In this document: positions 30,077 to 35,611 of the stretch, one piece after another
Layout of the letters: each line of letters opens with the position of its first letter
How positions within the stretch are numbered: position 1 is the stretch's first letter
The notes under the pieces: model-generated
Database searches by the model: none
Seen by the model: the letters and a program-made list of their open reading frames with translations, nothing else
What the model was told of the DNA's origin: nothing
Assembly (NCBI GenBank): GCA_003427395.1
Contig: BFEA01000994.1
Coordinates: 220,977-256,587 of the forward strand
DNA length: 35,611 nt
DNA from: Chara braunii
Taxonomy: Eukaryota; Streptophyta; Charophyceae; Charales; Characeae
Direction: 5' to 3'
Program-made: the position numbers and the translations under genes

Positions 30077-31404
30077 ATGAGAACAAGTGGGTTGTGTGGG
30101 GAGATAGCGGAGAAGCGGTCTCCTTTTACCCATCGATGAAGGTGAACGTGGACAAAAGGGTGGCCCTTCAGGAGGTTAGACTAGGAAATAAATCGGAATT
30201 CAGAAGCTCCTCCAACACTACTCACATCCAAATGGTGGAGTCACCGGGAGGGTTGTCCATTAGGGAACCCCAAGTATCAAGCATTAAGTTCATAGATACC
30301 CAGCCCGAGGAAGAGAGGCCCTGCCTAAGGGTAAGGACGCAGGTCGGGGCCGAGACATCCGAGAACCAAGCAAGCGTGACGGAAAGTACGGAAGTAAAAA
30401 GCGGCGACAATGACCAGCCAATGACCGATGCGAAAACGGTGGAGGAAAAGAAGAAAGAGCCCACCTCGCCGAATTCGCCTAAGAAAAGGGGGCCCAAAAA
30501 GTTCGAAATGAAATGCACTCTGGATGAGATAGACACGGTAGCACCCCTTAGGAGAACCCTGATGCAGCCTATGCAGTGCACACTTCTGGAATATCTAGCC
30601 GCAAGCAAAAGCGTCAGGGAAGAGCTCCTAAGCATCACAAGAAAGGTTAGAGTCCCGATCGTTGGGGGACCCACGATGCCGGTAGAAGGCCCAGCCAAGG
30701 AAGAAATACAGGTCTCCCGCATTACCTTGGAGGAACTACCTGTCAACTTCTTCTCGGGAGAAGAGGCCAATAAATTCTATGTGTTAGGTAGCCGCCACCT
30801 CCAGGCGGTGGTAAGTGGGAAAAAGATGAGGGCTCTAGTAGACAATGGGTCCGAGTCTACGGTATGCAGGGACTCCATCGCGCGAGAGCTGGGCTTGGAG
30901 ATAGATCGAGGGGTATCAATGTCGATGGTGGTGGCCGATAACAAGCTGCAACCGGCGGAAGGGGTGTGTCATAGCCCCGTGATTGAGGTAGCTGGTGTAG
31001 AGGCCACGGTTACAATCTTTCCGGTAAAAGAATGCTCCTCCGAATTGATCATCGGGAGGACCTGGCTGAGCGCGGTACACGCGACCACTGTTGATTTGCC
31101 GGATGGAAGTCAGACCCTCTCGATCCAAAGTCCTGATGGAATCCGAGTGGTCCTAAAGACCGTGGACGCACAAGATGAACGAAACTGGACCAGCCTTGCT
31201 AGACGCAAGGGGAGCCAGTCGAGGGTGTGCCGAGTCCGTCTAGAGGAGGGGCCCTTGGCGGATAGGGGACCCAAGGGGTACCAATTGGAGGTCGAGGACA
31301 TGGGGGATAGGATTGTGATTAACGGTGTGGGGTACGAGAAAGAGGACGAGGAGGAGGAGTTCGGTGGGTGCGTGAGTATGTCTTTTTTGGAGGTATCCCC
31401 CTAG
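30058..31404 (+). CDS. pro: Element II protease region (pro)
   Basis: Open frame -1 to gag, from at least 30058 (a TTG; no AUG here) to TAG 31402-31404, 448 codons. After a linker with a Lys/Glu-rich segment comes a retropepsin domain: RALVDNGSESTVC with the active-site triad DNG (30841-30849) where DTG or DSG is usual, then ELGLEIDRG, and the second motif SELIIGRTWL (about 31038-31067). The final residues are acidic (EKEDEEEEFGG). It would cut the polyprotein. It must be reached by frameshift or was fused to gag before an indel. Its end overlaps the RT frame by 37 bases or more, with a slippery heptamer inside. Confidence 0.85.
   Translation: MGVVKLNENKWVVWGDSGEAVSFYPSMKVNVDKRVALQEVRLGNKSEFRSSSNTTHIQMVESPGGLSIREPQVSSIKFIDTQPEEERPCLRVRTQVGAETSENQASVTESTEVKSGDNDQPMTDAKTVEEKKKEPTSPNSPKKRGPKKFEMKCTLDEIDTVAPLRRTLMQPMQCTLLEYLAASKSVREELLSITRKVRVPIVGGPTMPVEGPAKEEIQVSRITLEELPVNFFSGEEANKFYVLGSRHLQAVVSGKKMRALVDNGSESTVCRDSIARELGLEIDRGVSMSMVVADNKLQPAEGVCHSPVIEVAGVEATVTIFPVKECSSELIIGRTWLSAVHATTVDLPDGSQTLSIQSPDGIRVVLKTVDAQDERNWTSLARRKGSQSRVCRVRLEEGPLADRGPKGYQLEVEDMGDRIVINGVGYEKEDEEEEFGGCVSMSFLEVSP
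31383..31389 (+). promoter_or_regulatory. Candidate -1 ribosomal frameshift site
   Basis: T TTT TTG in the pro frame (codons TCT TTT TTG), an X XXY YYZ heptamer of the U6 class used by lentiviruses. A -1 slip enters the pol frame at GGA (31389). Downstream, CGGCGG near 31406 can pair with CCGCCG near 31452, giving a possible stem. An indel in the following C-run is the alternative. Confidence 0.45.
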
Positions 31405-33422
31405 CCGGCGGAGTTAAGAAGCACAAAACCGTGGCGGAGAAGGTAAAACCCGCCGCGGTCAGCCGGGATAGAACGGGGGAAGCTACAATATCGGAAGATG
31501 AGATAGTCGATATCATCCGGAAGAGGAAAGAGACGGAAGGGCAAAGGATAACGGCCGATAGACTGGCCAAAATGGATATAGGAGATAAAAATATCATGGA
31601 GGAAGAAAAAGGGTTCATAGCGAGGACCTTAAGGGGGTGCGATAAGGCCATTGCCTTTGATGACTCGGAGAGAGGGAGAATCGACCCAAGGTATGCTATG
31701 CCGGCTCGGATCCACACGGTCCCACACATGCCCTGGAAGGATAGGCCTCAGTGGAAGTACGCTCAAAAGGAGAAAGATGAAATAATAGCGTTTATCAAGG
31801 AGAAGATCAGAACATTCGTCGCGGAGCCTTGTGAGAGTGCATACTCCAATAAGTAGTTCTTTATGAGAAAAGGGGGTAGCAACAAACTAAGGTGGATACA
31901 AAACCTTCAAAGGACCAACGCGGTCACTATAAGGGATGTGGGGTCGATACCGGAGGCAGATCTACTCGCGGAAGGGTCGGCAGGTCGTTCGATATACTCG
32001 ATCTGTGATCTCTTTTCGGGGTATGATGAGATCCCCTTGGACTACCGCGATAGGCATATGACCGCCATGCATACGCCTCTAGGGCTGGTCCAAATGATGG
32101 TGGTACCCATGGGGTGGACTAACGGGGTGGCCGTGTTGCAAAGGGCCATGATCGTCATCCTCAAGGAATTCATACCGGAAAAGGTGGAAGTCTTCCTGGA
32201 TGACTTCCCGATAAAAGGACCGGTCGAAAGGGATAAGACGGAGGTCTTTCCAGGAGTAAGAAAGTACGTGGCCGACCACATGAGTGACGTCAGAAACGTC
32301 CTTGAGAAATTGAATGATGCCAACCTCATGGTGAGCGGGACTAAGAGTCGTTGGGGCGTGTCCTCCATCAAGATACTGGGGTTCATTTGCGATAAGGAGG
32401 GGCGGAGGCCCGATCCCGAGAAATTTGTAAAATTGATGACTTGGCCATCGCCACTCAAGACCATAACGGAAGTCCGACAGTTTCTAGGGGTTGTGGGATA
32501 CCGGAGAATCTTCATAAAAGCCTATGGAGAGAAAGCAGAACCCCTTAGAAGACTCCTCAGGAAATCGGAAGGATGGGTTTGGGAAGAAGAACAAACAGCG
32601 ACCATGGAAGCCTTGAAGGGGGAGTTCCGAGAAGATGGAGAGGTCCTAGGAGTCCCGTTTTTCGAAGACGAAGGTCGCCCGTTCATAGTATCCACGGACG
32701 CTGGACCTCATTCAGTGGGGGGCCTCCTGTCACAAAAGAATGGGGAGGGGAAAGAGAGACCGTTGCGATTCGAGAGTCGGACCTTGAACCCCACCGAGAG
32801 AAATTATAGCCAATTCAAGAAGGAGGTGTTGGGGGTACTGCATTGCCTAAAAGCCTTCCGTCACTACCTATACGGACGGCGATTTCTCCTAAGGGTGGAC
32901 CCAACAGCAGTGGTCGCTGTCCTCCAAAAAGATTTCTCACTAACAGATCCGACCATCGCACGCTGGATGATCCATATTAGGCTTTACGACTATAGGGTCG
33001 AGAGGATATCGGGGGCCAAGAACCAGGTTGCGGATGGATTGTTCCGGCTTCCCATTCGAGAGGAGGACCTGCCTAGGCTTAAGGAGGAAGAAGTGACAGA
33101 GGCCGAAGAGGAGATAATGAAAGTCGCTGCTAATAGGGCTCAAATAGTGGGGGCCAGCCGAGGGGAAGAAGGGGGCCCAAGGACTTTTCTCGCAAATCTC
33201 TACGACGGGAAGTACCGAGACATAGGACTGTACTTGGCCGGAAGGGAAGCAGGGACTGAAAGAATCCAGGAAGAGGCACTGGGGTATTGCCTGCGGGGAG
33301 ACCATCTCTTCAAAAGGCCCACCAGGTTTGCGATACCCATGAGGGTACTGTGCGATCCAGAGGAGAGAAGAGCGGTCATAGAGGAACTCCACGACGGGGT
33401 CGTTGGGATCATAGGGGGGTGA
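31389..33422 (+). pseudogene. pol: Element II RT and RNase H
   Basis: The frame opens before 31368, runs to TAG 31854-31856 (NK-stop-FFMRK, clearly a lost Trp), and continues in frame to TGA 33420-33422. RT blocks: KEKIRTFVAEPCESAYSN, LRWIQNLQRTNAVTIRD, CDLFSGYDEIPLD (motif A), PMGWTNGVAVLQRAM, and catalytic FLDD (32193-32204). Then ILGFICDKEGR and VRQFLGVVGYRR. RNase H: STDAGPHSVGGLL, ERNYSQFKKEVLG, LRVDPTAV and NQVADGLFRL, with all four acidic positions. The tail enters the integrase zinc domain (ELHDGVVG) before a frameshift. Only the single stop breaks the RT-RNase H itself. Confidence 0.9.
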
Positions 33423-34774
33423 AGGGCACTTTCGATAAGGTCCGTAGGCTTTATTGGTGGGACGGACAATACACGGAAGTAGAAAAGTACTGTTCGACGT
33501 GTGATGCTTGCCAGAAGAGGGCGACGGTTCGATACAAAGAACCCTTAGTTCCGTCGCTTCCCACGGTTCCCAGCGAGAAGGTCCATGTGGATTTGGTGAC
33601 CATGCCGAAAGGGGTTGGCGGGCTTCGGTATATAATCAACGTCCGAGATGACCTCACAGGGTTCGTAGAAGCAAAGGCTATTAAGAAGAAGACGGCAGAA
33701 GAGGTGAGTGAATTTCTCCTGGAGTATATCGCGCGGTATGGGTGCATCGGGAGAATAGTCATGGATAGGGGCGCTGAGTTCTTGAGCCAAAAGGTGAAGG
33801 GGTTATTGGAAAAGGCGAGAATAGGGGCAGCCTATACGACCGCATATCACCCCCAAAGCAATGCACCGGTAGAAAGGGGCCACCAGACGCTTGTGGACGC
33901 TCTAGCGAAATGGTGCAAAGGCCGCTCGGAACAATGACCGAGATATTTGCGGTACGCGGTCTGGGCCGATAATATCACGGTCAAGTCCAGTATGGGGTAC
34001 CCTCCTTACACCCTTTGGTTCGGTAGGCATTGTCCCCTACCCATCGAATTCCACATTGACACTTGGACGAGTATCTCGTGGAAAACCAACATGTCTAGGG
34101 GTGAAATGTTGGAGGCAAGGATACAGCAGATAACCGAAAACTTGGATACCAGAGTAACTACAGCCAGTGAGAACGTCGAGAGAGAGAGGGTGAAAGGAAA
34201 GGATAGGTGGGACAAGAATCTACGGGTCCAAAAGATGCCAATAGGGGTTAACTACCTGGTACTAATGTACGATTCGTCGCTAGAAAAAACCTGGAGCCGG
34301 AAATTGGCAAACCGGGGGATGGGGCCGTATAGGATCCTGAAGAGGTTGGATGGGGGTGCTTACATACTTGCGGAATTAGATGGGAGTAGGCTACGGGGCC
34401 CTATAGCGGGGGCTCGTCTTAAAATCTTCCGACCGAGAGGGACCCTTGGGGAAGAGTCGAGACAGAAAGGAAAGGGAGCTATTGACACCGAGGCGAGCAT
34501 AATCCACGAAAAAGGGGAGACCTCCAAACAAGGAGCCTCGTCTCGACCCCCAAAGAAAGTGTATAGGGTTCGGAAAACTGCCCTACCAAAGACCCCTGGG
34601 AAGAAGAAACGGCCGAGGGAGGATGACGGAGATACTGACCGATTGGGGAAACGCAGGTTGAACGAAAGGAGGAATGCTCCGAGAAAGGCCCTGAGACTCA
34701 AACGTGAGAGAAAGGAGAGAAAACGAAAGAGAGAAAGGCGCGAGAAGAGGATGACGAGACGGAGACGGGCGTAA
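33402..34774 (+). pseudogene. int: Element II integrase with basic C-terminal tail
   Basis: Homology passes from the RT frame to this one near 33400-33410 (HDGVVG then HRGVKGTFDKV), consistent with a small indel. HHCC: the two His above and CSTCDAC (33491-33511). DDE: VHVDLVT (D at 33590), VMDRGAEF (D at 33764), PVERGHQ (E at 33872). TGA 33935-33937 (EQ-stop-PRYLRYA) is a lost Trp. Then YPPYTLWFGR, the GPY-type GMGPYRILKRL and ARLKIFRPRG. The last 70-80 residues are mostly Arg and Lys, without a chromodomain, ending at TAA 34772-34774. Confidence 0.9.
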
Positions 34775-34789
34775 AAAGGGGGAGGGGAA
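34773..34789 (+). promoter_or_regulatory. Polypurine tract candidate
   Basis: Seventeen purines directly after the integrase stop and directly before TGG. By layout this is a classic PPT followed by an LTR start, but the repeat shared with the 5' LTR begins only at 35124. A second, weaker purine run lies at 35064-35077. Confidence 0.45.
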
Positions 34790-35123
34790 TGGTGTACCAT
34801 AGTTAGGAAAACGTGTTCCGGGAAAAAGTGATATGTTGAAGGGAGAGTTGTACCATAATATACCATGGTTAGAGAAACGGGTATCGTGAGGGGCAATGAG
34901 TCGTAGTCCCGAGAGGATATTGTACCATAGACCGGTGTCATAGGGTGGGGATGTGTCTTGAGCCATGGATGGCGTCGTGACGAAATAGTAGGATCAAGTC
35001 CGGTAAATGGGTTAGAACGGAAGAAACTTTTCATGGGTAAACATTGGATGAGGGGGAGTGGTTAAAAAGAAAGGGGTCACAAAAGAGACTCGCCGGGGAC
35101 GACGAGAATCTGGGTGTGGGCTG
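34790..35123 (+). other. Non-coding segment between pol and 3' LTR
   Basis: No ORF with homology. TGTACCATA occurs three times (34793-34801, 34849-34857, 34921-34929), with an additional ATACCATGGTTAG variant at about 34858-34870. It is either an untranslated 3' region or, if the PPT at 34773 is the real one, the start of an LTR whose 5' copy is truncated. Confidence 0.5.
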
Positions 35124-35125
35124 GT

Positions 35126-35611
35126 TGTCGGGCGGCTGTCTACCAGCCGAAGGTTTTCTCTTTAAAATAAAAAAACATTTTTTTCTTTTTTTGCTGTTTT
35201 TTTGCGTGGTTTCGACGTATGCGTGCATGTAGGTATGGTATTTAAGGATGTCTCCGGGCATCCGGGCCTTCGTACTAACCCTTCGATTGGCTGGAGTGAC
35301 GGTTCGAACCTTGGTCGCAAGCAGGCGAGGGCGAATCATGAAAAGAGTGAAGTTTTCGGTGTAAATTTCTGAGCCTCCGGGGCTTTGTCCTGATCTTGCG
35401 ACGGACGGATATGGCGGGTCGGATTACTGTTGCAAGCTGGCTCGCGCGGATCCCGAAAGTCGGCATTTTCAATACCAGAATCAGGGGAACAGGATCTGAT
35501 GGTGGATTGTTGGGCAAGACGAGAAAAACCCGAAGATCGGGAGACCTGCAAGGAATCCGCGCTTCGGCTATGGACCGCGGTCCAACTACCGTGAGAATGG
35601 CCGACAGACTT
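35126..35611 (+). mobile_element. Element II 3' LTR, cut by window end
   Basis: Aligns to 16943-17429. About a dozen differences fall in the first ~220 bases and none in the last ~265. The window stops at the base that corresponds to the position just before the N at 17430. The remaining ~4 kb of LTR and the target duplication are outside. Confidence 0.92.

Larger units (their letters stand above)
16943..35611 (+). mobile_element. Element II: giant Ty3/gypsy LTR retrotransposon with accessory ORF array
   Basis: Defined by a long direct repeat (16941-17429 against 35124-35611), a tRNA-Asp PBS at 21492, and plus-strand gag, protease, RT-RNase H and integrase in that order at 28814-34774. It is inserted in opposite orientation into the coding region of element I, whose frame reads up to 16940. 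With a 4.5-kb LTR the complete element would be about 22-23 kb; the right end is outside the window. It has many stops and frameshifts, so it is non-autonomous now. The integrase follows RT (gypsy order) and no chromodomain is seen. Confidence 0.9.

Noticed and set aside
22141-33937. Alternative genetic code (UGA or UAG as Trp)
   Set aside because: Both TAG and TGA occur as internal stops, and TGA also ends most of the ORFs; paralogues carry TGG at the same sites.

Overview
This window is repeat DNA from a eukaryotic nuclear genome, most likely a plant or a streptophyte (charophyte) alga. The grounds are a plant-type chromovirus, a Ty3/gypsy element with an 18-nt primer-binding site perfectly complementary to the 3' end of plant tRNA-Asp, a LINE with an RT zinc finger, and very large simple-repeat arrays. 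Chara is a guess from general character, not from a match. I see no host gene, rRNA or tRNA gene. Coding sequence consists of transposable elements in various states of decay. The sequence is a draft: single Ns occur at several joins, and 965 bases are N (20004-20968).

Layout. 1-1040: LTR/promoter-like DNA of unknown origin. 1251-6357: a degenerate LINE (+), split at 1855-3572 by a DNA transposon that left a 10-bp target duplication; the transposon is filled with GGA-type purine tracts and inverted CAAT/GATT arrays. 6358-10974: non-coding, with diverged ~150-bp repeats, a poly-T tract, a fold-back MITE and several perfect hairpins. 11122-16940: element I, a minus-strand chromovirus (3' LTR, integrase with chromodomain, RNase H, RT, protease), interrupted in RNase H by a 1.4-kb simple-repeat block. 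16943 to the window end: element II, a giant plus-strand Ty3/gypsy element inserted into element I. Its 5' LTR is about 4.5 kb (16943-21488, TGTCGGGC...GCCGGACA), its internal region about 13.6 kb, and the 3' LTR is cut by the window edge after 486 bases.

The notable system is in element II. Between the PBS and gag lie about 6 kb (23086-28893) of short ORFs packed head to tail like an operon. Several stop and start codons overlap as ATGA or lie within a few bases. Two families are tandemly duplicated: acc1/acc2 (about 120 codons each) and acc3-acc6 (about 210-250 codons each), with acc9 resembling the N-terminal half of the second family. I recognise no function for any of them. They are followed by an N-terminal gag-like ORF with an internal duplication, gag with a CCHC knuckle, protease, RT-RNase H and integrase with a very basic tail. 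The arrangement recalls the tightly packed ORFs of plant pararetroviruses rather than an ordinary gag-pol retrotransposon.

The copy is dead. At least ten in-frame stops interrupt otherwise continuous reading frames. At nearly all of them the context fits a former Trp codon (TGG to TAG or TGA), and two are proven by reciprocal comparison of acc1 and acc2. Several frameshifts add to this. One frame change, at the protease/RT border, coincides with a canonical slippery heptamer and may be functional recoding.
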